A stretch of 40,875 bases of DNA from a virus, in IMG/VR virus record IMGVR_UViG_3300022885_000041, positions 1 through 40,875 of that record, one strand, 5' to 3'. Made by a program: the position numbers and the translations under genes. How positions within the stretch are numbered: position 1 is the stretch's first letter; every line of letters begins with the position of its first letter. Of this stretch, positions 1-7,068 are shown piece by piece. A model generated the notes under the pieces. The model was not told where the DNA came from. It did not search any database and worked only from the letters and a program-made list of their open reading frames with translations.

Positions 1-1955
1 TTACCTTTTAGCATCCAATTTAGAATACCAGGTAGCTCTTGAGCTAGTAATCCTCCGTCATATCGTAGGTCTACGTTTGTGTTTATCCTGAAGTTGTTTC
101 GGAACTCTACAGTCGCGATACGTCGCTCTGTTGCTGTCGAGGTATCGTCTACTCTAGGCATAGTGTTTACTGCAAAGATAAACTTTGCTTCTGGTCGGAA
201 TGTAAACTGTGACTTGTATTTTACTTTAATAGTTACCTCCTCTCCTGAAATAAGTTTTTTAAGCTTGTGTGACTCGTAGTAGTTTCCAGAAATTTCTTCT
301 ACAATATTTAATCGCTTTCCAATAAGTCCTGCAAAACCAAAGTCGCTGTATAGGTCGTCAAGATCGATATTAGATGTTGCTTTCTTTCCAAGTACCATAG
401 CTACTGTATCCGCGAATGTACTCTTTCCATTTCCTCCATCTCCAATTAAGAAGAGTGCGCAAGAATACTTTGTTGATGGCGACAGTACATATCCACAGTA
501 CTGCTGTAGCAACTGTATTTTTTCTTTACTTTCTGGTCCGTCCATCCATTGTTCGATACACCTGTCCCAAATATGCGACACCGCGTTTACGTCATACTCT
601 ACTGGTGACTGAATAAGTGATACATACTTCGGCGTGTGAGGGTTAAGTTCTCTCGTCTTCATGTTGAGTAGTCCGTTCTTTACATTTAATATATCTCCTT
701 TGTCTCTCGTAATTTCAAAGTCTGGAATAATAGCAATCAAACAGGCTACCTTGTCGCTCACGTTTCTTTTAGTTCTGTATCCCCACAACATATCGTCATA
801 AAGATTATTAAGAATAAGGTTTGAAATCTCTTGTTCTGACATCATATTGTATACTCCTTCAGCATAATCAAAGATAACTCCTGATTCATTCTTTTTTAAG
901 TTAGGGTGTCGAGCGTGAAGTTCATACTCATAGTTAGAAAACCTTGTCTTGTCTACTTCTTTCTTTTCTTTTCCAACGTTTGTGTATGCTAGGGCAATCT
1001 TCTGTTGCTCTGTGTGGTCCATATTGTGTGCAATAACGTAGTTTTTATACGAATATGTATAACCTCCCTGATATGCACTCTCGATAGTTTTCCGTAACTC
1101 CATTGCTCCACCTGTTTCTTTTTCAATCCCGTGCCAACCAATCTTTTTAATATGGTCGTTCATTTTTTTGCTTGACCAACCTGCTTGTCTTGCTAGCGAA
1201 GACGTAATCAGTAGGGCTTCGTTTCTACTTCCTATATCTACTGGCAATGTACCCTCTTTTCCTGACATAAGGGCAAGAAATGATCCGCGCTCCTCAATAG
1301 GATACTTCTCATTGACTCTGTTGAAAAAGTCTTTCTTTTCTGCGTCTGCATATTTTGTAGTACTCTTGTCCTGCTTGTCTTCCTTAATAGGAAAAATTTT
1401 CTGCACATGATCCATTGAGTACGTGTGTGCTGGTTTTTTATATAGTCCTTTAATTTTGAATGCGGTCTTTGCTTGCTTCCAGTGTTTACTTCCTGGAATT
1501 CTTAGCACTCTTGTTACGTCTTTAACAACCTTGTCGCCGTCAAGCTCTGTAACTATAGATTGCTCGATCTGTTCCCACTGTCTTAGGTCGCTCTCCCAAT
1601 CCTCGTTATCTTCTTTATAGATTGTTTCGTCAAGTACCCAGTAAATATGGTAGCCGTTACGTGTTTCTATAATGAATGTAGGATCAAGCTTTTCTTTAAT
1701 ATCCTCTAGTTCTTTTAGATCTTTTCGTCCGTCTATATCTATAAAGAAAGAGTTGATATTCGTACACTGATCTTTCTTTGCGTCCCGTTTTCCTTCAAAT
1801 CCGTTTACTGTGAAATATGCCTCGTACTTTGCGTCGTTTAATTCTGGTTTTGGTGTAAGTGATGATACTGCTGGTCTGCCTTGTCCACTTTGGTCTATGT
1901 ATCTATACACATGACCTTGGAAGCTGTCCAGAAATGGTTGTTTTTTATTAGTCAT
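1..1955 (-). CDS. AEP-type primase fused to D5/P4-family SF3 helicase (partial, C-terminus outside window)
   Basis: About 651 residues are visible; the frame runs off the left edge. The N-terminus has primase-like features: FIDIDG with D73 and D75, then RNGYHIYW with H103, matching the DxD and xxH metal motifs of archaeo-eukaryotic primases, and later RVLRIPGSKHWK. A long linker leads to the helicase part with Walker A GDGGNGKST at about residues 503-511, followed by the FAVNTMPR and ERRIATVEF segments typical of phage/plasmid P4-family primases. It should prime and unwind DNA at the phage origin. It lies downstream of the SSB-like gene in the same minus-strand unit. The start at 1955 has no Shine-Dalgarno site and follows a large RNA hairpin by 17 nt. 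The family call is firm; primase activity is inferred. Confidence 0.92.
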   Translation of the reverse strand, partial: MTNKKQPFLDSFQGHVYRYIDQSGQGRPAVSSLTPKPELNDAKYEAYFTVNGFEGKRDAKKDQCTNINSFFIDIDGRKDLKELEDIKEKLDPTFIIETRNGYHIYWVLDETIYKEDNEDWESDLRQWEQIEQSIVTELDGDKVVKDVTRVLRIPGSKHWKQAKTAFKIKGLYKKPAHTYSMDHVQKIFPIKEDKQDKSTTKYADAEKKDFFNRVNEKYPIEERGSFLALMSGKEGTLPVDIGSRNEALLITSSLARQAGWSSKKMNDHIKKIGWHGIEKETGGAMELRKTIESAYQGGYTYSYKNYVIAHNMDHTEQQKIALAYTNVGKEKKEVDKTRFSNYEYELHARHPNLKKNESGVIFDYAEGVYNMMSEQEISNLILNNLYDDMLWGYRTKRNVSDKVACLIAIIPDFEITRDKGDILNVKNGLLNMKTRELNPHTPKYVSLIQSPVEYDVNAVSHIWDRCIEQWMDGPESKEKIQLLQQYCGYVLSPSTKYSCALFLIGDGGNGKSTFADTVAMVLGKKATSNIDLDDLYSDFGFAGLIGKRLNIVEEISGNYYESHKLKKLISGEEVTIKVKYKSQFTFRPEAKFIFAVNTMPRVDDTSTATERRIATVEFRNNFRINTNVDLRYDGGLLAQELPGILNWMLKG

Positions 1956-1972
1956 AATATTTGCGCGTTATT

Positions 1973-2058
1973 AACTTCATAACAAAAAAAACAGAACCAG
2001 TTGACACAAGCTCGCGAAAGCTCAAAAATACTGATCCTGTTTTCCTTGCTATGAAGTT
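1973..2058 (-). promoter_or_regulatory. Long RNA hairpin in the leader of the primase-helicase gene
   Basis: Arms 1973-2000 and 2031-2058 form a 28-bp inverted repeat. All five deviations from Watson-Crick pairing become G-U pairs when the minus strand is transcribed, so the stem is complete only in the minus-strand RNA. The 30-nt loop holds a small nested hairpin around AGCT-TTCGCG-AGCT. It lies between the SSB-like stop and the primase start. No U-run follows the stem, so it is not an ordinary terminator. It may tune translation or processing of the primase message. Confidence 0.7.
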
Positions 2059-2101
2059 GTATGTTTCGCGATTTAATGTCATTTAATTCTTGTTTTAACT
2101 T

Positions 2102-2635
2102 CTAAAAGTCTAGTCCGTCTTCGTTTGCTTCGTCAGATCCTGCTGTTTCTTCTGGTGCTACTGTATCTTTCGGTGCTTTTAGTACTTCTGGTTCTGTATC
2201 TACAATAGTTCCTGCCTCTCGTCGTTTCTCTAGGTCTGGATTGTAAAATTTAACAATCTTTGCAGGTTGAGGTTTCCCTGTGTCCTTGTCTGCTTCGTAC
2301 TTGATACCAACTACATCTCCAATAACACTTGGTGCGATACGTTCTCGCATGTATGACGTATCACTTAGTGAGATACCTAATACTTCTCCCTCTTTTACTT
2401 CTAGTGCTTCTCCTTTGTTGTTCTTAAAATTTTGCTTTGTGTTAGTAATCTTTAACGCTACTCCGATCTGATCATTGTAGTTACTATCTGTTGCTGGACT
2501 GATCCACCAACCTAGAAACTCTCCCATAACCTTATCTCCAATTTCTTTCTTAACGTTTGCCCATTGGCTTACTTGTTCTCGAGGTGGTAATCCATCTTGA
2601 GAAAATACGTCTTCTTCTTTATATTCGTTGCTCAT
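2102..2635 (-). CDS. Putative single-stranded DNA-binding protein (SSB-like)
   Basis: 177 residues. The central part (about 30-130) looks rich in beta strands and could be an OB-type fold. It is followed by a low-complexity linker (about 145-165) and a very acidic tail ending DEANEDGLDF. A short acidic tip with a terminal hydrophobic-aromatic pair is the signature by which SSB proteins recruit replication partners. Location just upstream of the primase-helicase fits the role. No sequence match to a named SSB family is claimed; a recombination accessory protein is an alternative. It is the first gene behind the promoter at 2688-2723. Confidence 0.5.
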   Translation of the reverse strand: MSNEYKEEDVFSQDGLPPREQVSQWANVKKEIGDKVMGEFLGWWISPATDSNYNDQIGVALKITNTKQNFKNNKGEALEVKEGEVLGISLSDTSYMRERIAPSVIGDVVGIKYEADKDTGKPQPAKIVKFYNPDLEKRREAGTIVDTEPEVLKAPKDTVAPEETAGSDEANEDGLDF

Positions 2636-2687
2636 ATAATTGCTTTGTTACTTTACTACTTTTTAATAATTGCCCTTTCGACGGGGA

Positions 2688-2723
2688 CTGTCATAGTATA
2701 CTATAAAAAGATATATACTCCAA
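2688..2723 (-). promoter_or_regulatory. Early promoter with palindromic -10 region (SSB-primase unit)
   Basis: Read on the minus strand: TTGGAG (2723-2718), a 17-nt spacer, and TATACT (2700-2695), with transcription expected to start near 2688, about 53 nt before the ATG at 2635. The -10 lies in the near-palindrome ATAGTATACTAT (2693-2704), which recurs in the promoter at 7482-7517 with the same spacing. The palindrome could also be an operator. Confidence 0.6.
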
Positions 2724-2733
2724 GTTATTCTTT

Positions 2734-2988
2734 TTATAAACTACTAATAAACTCTTCTTCGTTTATTCCGTTGATCTTTGCGTCTAACATTTTGTGCATA
2801 ACTTTCTCCCAGTAGCTTGTTACGTCCTCCTCTTTAACGAAATGTCCACACTGTGAACACTGATTAGATGATCCCCAGCCTCGTGTTTTTGATACTGCTT
2901 GCCAAAGTTCTGGGTCATAAAGCATTACGTGTGATGACTGTCTTATGTTGTATCCTCCTTTTTTTGCGTCGTTAAGTAGTTGTTCCAT
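2734..2988 (-). CDS. Hypothetical small early protein with a CxxC motif
   Basis: 84 residues, not recognised. One zinc-knuckle-like half site CSQCGH (about residues 44-49) is visible; the second pair of ligands is not obvious, so zinc binding may need a dimer or partner. It is the last gene of the long early cluster before the second early promoter and starts 2 nt after the stop of the upstream gene. An early host-takeover function is possible, but nothing in the sequence defines one. Confidence 0.65.
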   Translation of the reverse strand: MEQLLNDAKKGGYNIRQSSHVMLYDPELWQAVSKTRGWGSSNQCSQCGHFVKEEDVTSYWEKVMHKMLDAKINGINEEEFISSL

Positions 2989-2990
2989 AT

Positions 2991-3257
2991 TTAATCATTT
3001 AATAATTCTAATAATATCTGTCGTGTGTCTTCTCTTTTTACTCGCAACAGTAGCTTGCCTTTGTTTTCCATATCAAACATAGCTACTATCGCCCACGCGT
3101 TATCTTTTATGTTGGTAATATCCTCGACCCGTAATATCTTTTCTGTTGAGTATCCGTAGGTGTCGTCATAACCTCTCCAGATTGCAACGGCTGTCTTTTG
3201 TATGTCGTCGAAGATCTCTTGGCTTGGTGCTGTGTAATATTGCTCAATAGGTATCAT
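2991..3257 (-). CDS. Hypothetical early protein (88 aa)
   Basis: Not recognised. It is a soluble acidic-to-neutral protein with an aromatic N-terminal half (residues 5-35 contain several Tyr and one Trp) and a C-terminal stretch alternating basic and hydrophobic residues. No membrane segment or Cys cluster is visible. It sits 2 nt upstream of the next gene in the leftward cluster and has an A/T-rich leader without a Shine-Dalgarno site. Confidence 0.65.
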   Translation of the reverse strand: MIPIEQYYTAPSQEIFDDIQKTAVAIWRGYDDTYGYSTEKILRVEDITNIKDNAWAIVAMFDMENKGKLLLRVKREDTRQILLELLND

Positions 3258-3261
3258 AATG

Positions 3262-3408
3262 TTAACAGTTAGTTATAATAACTGCTGTATGTCCGCTCTG
3301 TTCTGTTACATATTTTAGATACTCTACTTGATACTTCATATCGAATTGAAAGAATGTTTCTTCGTTGTCTTTTGTTACTGCTAGTGTATATTTTTTATTC
3401 ATATCCAT
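3262..3408 (-). CDS. Hypothetical very small early protein (46-48 aa)
   Basis: Small reading frame filling an otherwise empty gap. Translation gives MDMNKKYTLAVTKDNEET and onwards to ITNC. Two ATGs are possible (3408 and 3402); both overlap the end of the upstream gene (stop 3399-3401), as expected for translational coupling. It begins with beta-like residues and has Phe-rich centre FFQFD. No family is recognised. It is supported by position and tight packing rather than by similarity. Confidence 0.5.
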   Translation of the reverse strand: MDMNKKYTLAVTKDNEETFFQFDMKYQVEYLKYVTEQSGHTAVIITNC

Positions 3409-3599
3409 ATTTTAATTATTTGTAATGTTCGTCCACTTTGGAAGTTTTCGTCATGGTCGTCTAAAATTATTCCGATTGCCCGCTTCTCGTTATCGAAAAA
3501 TTTGGCTTCTTCAAAGTCGCTTGAAAATCCACTCCCGTACATCCATTGGCAATAGTATTGTTTGTTTTGTACGTCCTGTATGATATATTTTTCTTCCAT
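3399..3599 (-). CDS. Hypothetical early protein (66 aa)
   Basis: 66 residues. The pattern MEEKYIIQDVQNKQYYCQ followed by EEAKFFDNEKRAIGII resembles short alpha/beta phage proteins that carry a residue display of one strand, one helix and another strand, but no named family is recognised. It starts 4 nt after the next upstream gene and overlaps the start of the small gene downstream. Confidence 0.6.
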   Translation of the reverse strand: MEEKYIIQDVQNKQYYCQWMYGSGFSSDFEEAKFFDNEKRAIGIILDDHDENFQSGRTLQIIKIWI

Positions 3600-3603
3600 A
3601 AAA

Positions 3604-3975
3604 TTACATGTATTTATTAAAGTTGTTAATGATTGTACTCCAGTCGTCGCCCTCGTATGTTTTTTCTGTAAGTATTTCCTGCAACTGTGTCATTTGTTCA
3701 TGGGTATATTCAAGTGTATCATCTCCAACGGCTTGCTGTACGTCTACCATTTGTAAGCCTTGCACTAGATAGATTTTGCCGTCGAGGTTGTCTTCTTCTA
3801 GCTTGTTGATAAAAGTGCGTAGTAGTTGCCTTGCGTTGGCTATTTCGTCCCAGTAGTCTTTGTCGTAGTCGTTTTCACCTTGTAGTAAGTCCTCGTATGA
3901 GTTGTTTATCTCGATTGTTGCGTTGTCGAGTACGTCCACGGCTTCGAGTAGTAGGTTTTTTTGTAGTGGTGTCAT
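3604..3975 (-). CDS. Hypothetical acidic early protein (123 aa)
   Basis: The frame is open as far up as 4128, but that would overlap the neighbouring gene by about 150 nt. The ATG at 3975 (MTPLQKNLLLEAVDVLDN) leaves a 4-nt gap to the previous stop at 3980, like the other gene junctions here, and is preferred. The protein is acidic and mostly helical, with ENDYDKDYWDE in the middle. Function unknown. Confidence 0.65.
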   Translation of the reverse strand: MTPLQKNLLLEAVDVLDNATIEINNSYEDLLQGENDYDKDYWDEIANARQLLRTFINKLEEDNLDGKIYLVQGLQMVDVQQAVGDDTLEYTHEQMTQLQEILTEKTYEGDDWSTIINNFNKYM

Positions 3976-3979
3976 GATG

Positions 3980-4486
3980 TTATTTATTATAGCTGTTAAT
4001 TTGTTTAATAAAGTAGTCTTGAACGTCCATGCGCGAAAGTTTGTACCCTTTTGATCGCTTTCCTTTAGGTATAAACCATGATTGATCTTCATGTTTTTGA
4101 ATACGCCCTTGCATAGTTGTATCTCCAAACATTGATCCTGATTGCGTATATATTTCTGCTTTGTCCCATGTTGTAAAGTCTTTGATTTCTTTTATTAGTG
4201 TGTAGTCTTTTGTCTTCATCTCTTTTACTAGTTCCTGCTTTTCTTTTTCGTGATGGCGTTGACTTGCGCAATACCAAAATGTTTCCATGTCTTCATTGTC
4301 GGTTATGATCTTTCCTATATATGATCGTTCCAGTAATTCCACGCAGTTAGTCTTATAGCAAGCGTTATGCTCTTTATATACTTTTGCGCATATATTATCT
4401 GCGGTAAGGCAAGCGCTTGAGAAGTTGTCTTGTTCTGTAAAGTGTTTCTCGTATATTTCGTCAAGTCTTTTTTGTTCATATGTCAT
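3980..4486 (-). CDS. Hypothetical early protein (168 aa)
   Basis: 168 residues. Four cysteines lie in the first 50 residues (C26, C33, C43, C48), then a His-rich SQRHHEKEK segment, and a basic C-terminal third with PKGKRSKGYK. This could indicate a metal site and nucleic-acid contact, but no family is recognised. It is packed between genes with gaps of 1 and 4 nt. A reading frame inside it on the same strand (4089-4277) is treated as a shadow. Confidence 0.65.
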   Translation of the reverse strand: MTYEQKRLDEIYEKHFTEQDNFSSACLTADNICAKVYKEHNACYKTNCVELLERSYIGKIITDNEDMETFWYCASQRHHEKEKQELVKEMKTKDYTLIKEIKDFTTWDKAEIYTQSGSMFGDTTMQGRIQKHEDQSWFIPKGKRSKGYKLSRMDVQDYFIKQINSYNK

Positions 4487-4487
4487 G

Positions 4488-4733
4488 TTATTTGTTGATT
4501 ATAGTTAACCACTCTTTCATATTTTCCGTAAGCTCTTCATTTGTGTACTTACTATAACTTTTTTGTAGTATCTTTTCTATGGCTTCAGATATAATTGCTT
4601 CATTTTCCATAAGTTCTTCATCTGTTAGTAGGGCAAAAAATCCTTTAGGGTCGTTATCCGTTTCAACTTCAGCATGGAAGCTCGCAAGCCTTGCAATATA
4701 CTCTTCTCTTTTTTCTTTTTGTAGGGTTGTCAT
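4488..4733 (-). CDS. Hypothetical small helical early protein (81 aa)
   Basis: 81 residues, charged, mostly helical by composition, beginning MTTLQKEKREEYIARLAS. Near the middle is an acidic LLTDEELMENEAI stretch. No transmembrane segment, Cys or known motif. Junctions of 1 nt on both sides place it firmly in the early transcription unit. Function unknown. Confidence 0.6.
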   Translation of the reverse strand: MTTLQKEKREEYIARLASFHAEVETDNDPKGFFALLTDEELMENEAIISEAIEKILQKSYSKYTNEELTENMKEWLTIINK

Positions 4734-4734
4734 G

Positions 4735-5067
4735 TTATAAAGTAATTAGCTCGTTTCTGTTAATAAAGTCCGCTATGATTTCATCCGTTGTGCTTCCTTT
4801 TAGGTTTATCTGATCTAGTTGCACCATGTACTTCTTGCCTTTAATCTCGTGCCATGTGTTAGCTGTTATTATATAGCTTGTTTCGTCTGTTACGCTTTGA
4901 TTTTCTACGCCGTAGCTGTGTTTTAATTCTACGAGGTTACATAAAAACTCGTCAAGTTCCCATGCTTCCCCCCAGTTCGCAATAAACTCGTTCAATGTTT
5001 CTCTTTTTTCTCCGTTGTCGTCCATGCTTAGTTCTTGCCATTTTTTTTCTAGTGTTGTTGTTGTCAT
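4735..5067 (-). CDS. Hypothetical early protein (110 aa)
   Basis: 110 residues. The N-terminal half is helical and acidic (DDNGEKRETLNEFIANWGEA) and the C-terminal half has strand-like segments (TSYIITANTW, KYMVQLDQINLKG). No recognised family. It begins MTTTT, similar to the starts of neighbouring early genes, and is spaced 1 nt from the downstream gene. Confidence 0.6.
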   Translation of the reverse strand: MTTTTLEKKWQELSMDDNGEKRETLNEFIANWGEAWELDEFLCNLVELKHSYGVENQSVTDETSYIITANTWHEIKGKKYMVQLDQINLKGSTTDEIIADFINRNELITL

Positions 5068-5072
5068 GATGA

Positions 5073-5129
5073 TTATTTGATTAAGTTTAGTTTTTTAATA
5101 ACGTCCTCGAGATACATATCGTGTATCAT
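5073..5129 (-). CDS. Possible 18-residue peptide
   Basis: A very short frame, MIHDMYLEDVIKKLNLIK, fills part of the 83-nt gap between two early genes. Its ATG is preceded by an A-rich leader like those of its neighbours. The length is too small to trust; it may equally be leader sequence for the following gene. Confidence 0.2.
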   Translation of the reverse strand: MIHDMYLEDVIKKLNLIK

Positions 5130-5150
5130 TTTATTTTTACCTGTAATTGG

Positions 5151-5321
5151 TTAGATCTTTATTCTAGGTGTAAACTTCTTAAGGTTTCCAATATGAACGC
5201 CCTCATCTATACGGATTGACAGTATTCGATACTTGCGAAGTGGTATATTTTCCATGTCTTGTATACCTCGAGGGGTAATGTGTAGGTTTCGAGGTAGTGT
5301 GATAATGTCGTTTATTGTCAT
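5151..5321 (-). CDS. Hypothetical small early protein (56 aa)
   Basis: Short frame MTINDIITLPRNLHITPRGI and onwards, ending FTPRIKI. It is 56 residues and basic, with alternating hydrophobic residues suggestive of strands. It starts 2 nt after the stop of the upstream gene, matching the spacing of the cluster. No family recognised. The coding call rests on spacing, leader type and absence of any alternative use of the region. Confidence 0.5.
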   Translation of the reverse strand: MTINDIITLPRNLHITPRGIQDMENIPLRKYRILSIRIDEGVHIGNLKKFTPRIKI

Positions 5322-5323
5322 GA

Positions 5324-5491
5324 TTAGTTAGTGATTATCTGATAGCATGTTGGGCATTGATAGCCCATGTGATGTTTTAATTGTACGCTGTGCGGGCAAT
5401 TAGCTTTCTTTAGCTCTTGAGCGTTGTAGGTGTCAAAAATAGCGTCGAGGCGTTTGTTGTATTGGTATGATTTTGTTTGTTTGTGTGACAT
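5324..5491 (-). CDS. Small zinc-finger-like early protein (55 aa)
   Basis: 55 residues. The N-terminal half is basic and aromatic (HKQTKSYQYNKRLDAIF). The second half has a compact C-P-H and C-P-T-C arrangement: C32, H34 and then C46, C49, plausible zinc ligands. Small zinc proteins are common among early phage genes and may bind nucleic acid or a host enzyme. It is 1 nt from the upstream gene and 2 nt from the downstream gene. Function is inferred only at the fold level. Confidence 0.55.
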   Translation of the reverse strand: MSHKQTKSYQYNKRLDAIFDTYNAQELKKANCPHSVQLKHHMGYQCPTCYQIITN

Positions 5492-5492
5492 G

Positions 5493-5816
5493 TTAGTTTT
5501 TTAATAATTGCTTGATCCCTAGCCGTAGCATTGCGCCCGCCTGTAGCTCGTTCTTAATCCCGAAGCGCCTCATGTAGTCTTGAATACTGTGTATTCCGTT
5601 GCTTGAGTCGTCAAACATTTGTGCCATTTCTTTGAGGTCGCTTTTTTGTAATTCTGTATGGTTTGAATAGTATCGCGTGTTTACTATTCCGCCCGCCTGC
5701 TTCTCCTGTGCGATATTGTCAACGTAGTCCATAGCTTCCTCGCGTGTCCTGTATATTCGATCTAGCTTGTATGTGTGCATCTGGCGCACGATAAAATAGT
5801 TTTGTTCTGTTGTCAT
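5493..5816 (-). CDS. Hypothetical early protein (107 aa)
   Basis: 107 residues. The first third looks alpha/beta (NYFIVRQMHTYKLDRIYR, then an EEAMDYVDNIA helix). The last third, about residues 75-107, is helical with IQDYMRRFGIKNELQAG and could be a small helix-turn-helix-like bundle. No family is recognised. It starts one nt after the stop of the next upstream gene. Confidence 0.6.
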   Translation of the reverse strand: MTTEQNYFIVRQMHTYKLDRIYRTREEAMDYVDNIAQEKQAGGIVNTRYYSNHTELQKSDLKEMAQMFDDSSNGIHSIQDYMRRFGIKNELQAGAMLRLGIKQLLKN

Positions 5817-5817
5817 A

Positions 5818-6213
5818 TTAGTATTGAAATTTATCTTGGTTTTTCTTATAAACTTCCCGCACTTCTTCTTCTGTGACGTTGTGCATTGTTTCCTTTAGTA
5901 ATTGCATTGTGTCCGTAATGTCGCCCGTATAGTATGCCTCGTGATTGTTTAACTCGTACGCAATAATCCCCTCGCGTGCCTCTTCGTTGCTTGCGTAGTC
6001 TTTGCGTGCCTTGTTGATCGCTTCCATTCCGCTTTCTAGCACGTCGAAATTATCTTGCGGGCATAGCATGCCCGCGCCTAGTGAGTAATACTTCACGCCC
6101 TCTTTTTTCTGCTCGGTGAATTGCTTGTCACCAAAAGCAAAAAATGTCCCTGTTTCTTTCCATAGCTTACTATATTCTTTCTCCTCGTGTGTTTTATATT
6201 CTGTGTATGTCAT
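5818..6213 (-). CDS. Hypothetical early protein (131 aa), FFAFGDKQF type
   Basis: 131 residues. It carries a characteristic FFAFGDKQF segment (about residues 24-32), then a Gly-rich SLGAGMLCP (about 44-52), and an acidic helical C-terminus. I recall similar short proteins with FFAFS-DKQF and a Gly-rich glyGxGM element in mobile elements and phages of Bacteroides-like bacteria, annotated only as a domain of unknown function. That comparison is from memory and not tested. Confidence 0.6.
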   Translation of the reverse strand: MTYTEYKTHEEKEYSKLWKETGTFFAFGDKQFTEQKKEGVKYYSLGAGMLCPQDNFDVLESGMEAINKARKDYASNEEAREGIIAYELNNHEAYYTGDITDTMQLLKETMHNVTEEEVREVYKKNQDKFQY

Positions 6214-6217
6214 GGTT

Positions 6218-6388
6218 TTATTGGTTATTAAAGGTTTCTAATAATTCGCTTGCTTGTGTCATTGCTTCCATTTGTGCCATATCGTCGTATTCTGCCGTGA
6301 ACTTCTCGAGCATTTTGTGAAATGCAATAAGAAATTCGGGGCTATATACGTCGCTTTCTAGGATCTGGCTTAGTGTTTTTGTTTCCAT
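6218..6388 (-). CDS. Hypothetical small acidic helical protein (56 aa)
   Basis: Short frame METKTLSQILESDVYSPEF and onwards, 56 residues, ending ETFNNQ. It is Met-rich and acidic and should be mainly helical. It lies in a 180-nt gap between two longer genes with spacing of 4 and 6 nt, as is normal in this cluster, with an A/T-rich leader. No family recognised. Confidence 0.5.
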   Translation of the reverse strand: METKTLSQILESDVYSPEFLIAFHKMLEKFTAEYDDMAQMEAMTQASELLETFNNQ

Positions 6389-6394
6389 ATAGTT

Positions 6395-6580
6395 TTATTT
6401 GGTTAGTTTTTTAATTATAAAGTGCGTTAGCTCTTCGCTTGAAACTTCGCCTCTGTATATACATGATTGCTTTTCGTCTTCATCAAGACCTAGTTCATGC
6501 GCTACATGGTCAAGCATTTTCATATCGTTATTACTAAAGGTTCTGATATGGCATATTATTTGAAATAATTTATCTTGCAT
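6395..6580 (-). CDS. Hypothetical small early protein (61 aa)
   Basis: 61 residues, helical, with two cysteines (C10, C40). It begins MQDKLFQIICHIRTFSNND. It is the first gene after an 85-nt intergenic region holding a strong hairpin (6628-6660), so its translation could be controlled separately from the genes upstream. The predicted RNA contact site with the late leader (6624-6642) lies about 44 nt upstream of its start. Confidence 0.55.
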   Translation of the reverse strand: MQDKLFQIICHIRTFSNNDMKMLDHVAHELGLDEDEKQSCIYRGEVSSEELTHFIIKKLTK

Positions 6581-6627
6581 ATGATTATATATAGTTACTT
6601 TATAAATTGAGGTTGTTATAGCCTCTA

Positions 6628-6660
6628 TATATACCGCAAGCCGTATGCTTGTGATATATA
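6628..6660 (-). promoter_or_regulatory. Intergenic hairpin of the early transcript, antisense to the late 37-kb leader
   Basis: In the minus-strand RNA the arms pair CAAGC with GCTTG around a 5-nt loop and continue, after one mismatch, for eight more base pairs (one G-U). The region 6624-6642 matches 37026-37044 at 18 of 19 bases on the plus strand. The early RNA is read from the other strand, so the two transcripts are complementary. A separate GAGGTT/AGCCTC repeat (about 6609-6625) lies beside it. Confidence 0.6.
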
Positions 6661-6665
6661 AGAAG

Positions 6666-7067
6666 TTACGCCGTCGCTAGCTCTTCTACTTGATCGGCGT
6701 GAAATAGTCGGTATTCTTTCGGGAATAAAAAGCCGTCGTCGTTGTCTTCTCCTCCTGCTTTGATCCACGTCACGCCTGATATTGTACTCTTAGATCCTTT
6801 CTTCACGTTGTAGCCGTTTTCTTGCCACCCTTTATAAGTCTTTGCATGTACGTATGGCACGCCTATTAACTCTTGATCTTGCATAGTCTTGAGCGTGAAG
6901 TAAAAACTGGTATATGATATTTTCAAGCTCGGGGCTTGTTCTAGTATCGCCTGATACTTTGCTTTCGCGTCTTCATCCTGCATACTTGCTACTTTGCACG
7001 CCTGCCACTTGTCGCGTAAGTTCTGGAAGTATTGCTTTTTTTCTTCTGGTGTATGTTTCTTTTTCAT
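6666..7067 (-). CDS. ArdC N-terminal-domain-like protein (single-domain)
   Basis: 133 residues. The C-terminal half follows the ArdC-N pattern: GVPYVHAKTYKGWQENGYNV, then KKGSKSTISGVTW, and finally YRLFHADQVEEL, which corresponds to the family's VrkGekgt and yrvFN-eQ elements. ArdC N-terminal domains bind single-stranded DNA and occur in plasmid and phage anti-restriction and early-entry proteins. Here the usual metallopeptidase half is missing and the first half is an unrelated charged helical segment. An anti-defence or ssDNA-protecting role early in infection is a reasonable inference. Family assignment is by eye. Confidence 0.6.
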   Translation of the reverse strand: MKKKHTPEEKKQYFQNLRDKWQACKVASMQDEDAKAKYQAILEQAPSLKISYTSFYFTLKTMQDQELIGVPYVHAKTYKGWQENGYNVKKGSKSTISGVTWIKAGGEDNDDGFLFPKEYRLFHADQVEELATA

Positions 7068-7068
7068 A

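Noticed and set aside
3604-4128. Longer version of the gene ending at 3604
   Set aside because: The extension would overlap the neighbouring gene by about 150 nt; ATG 3975 gives the junction spacing usual here.
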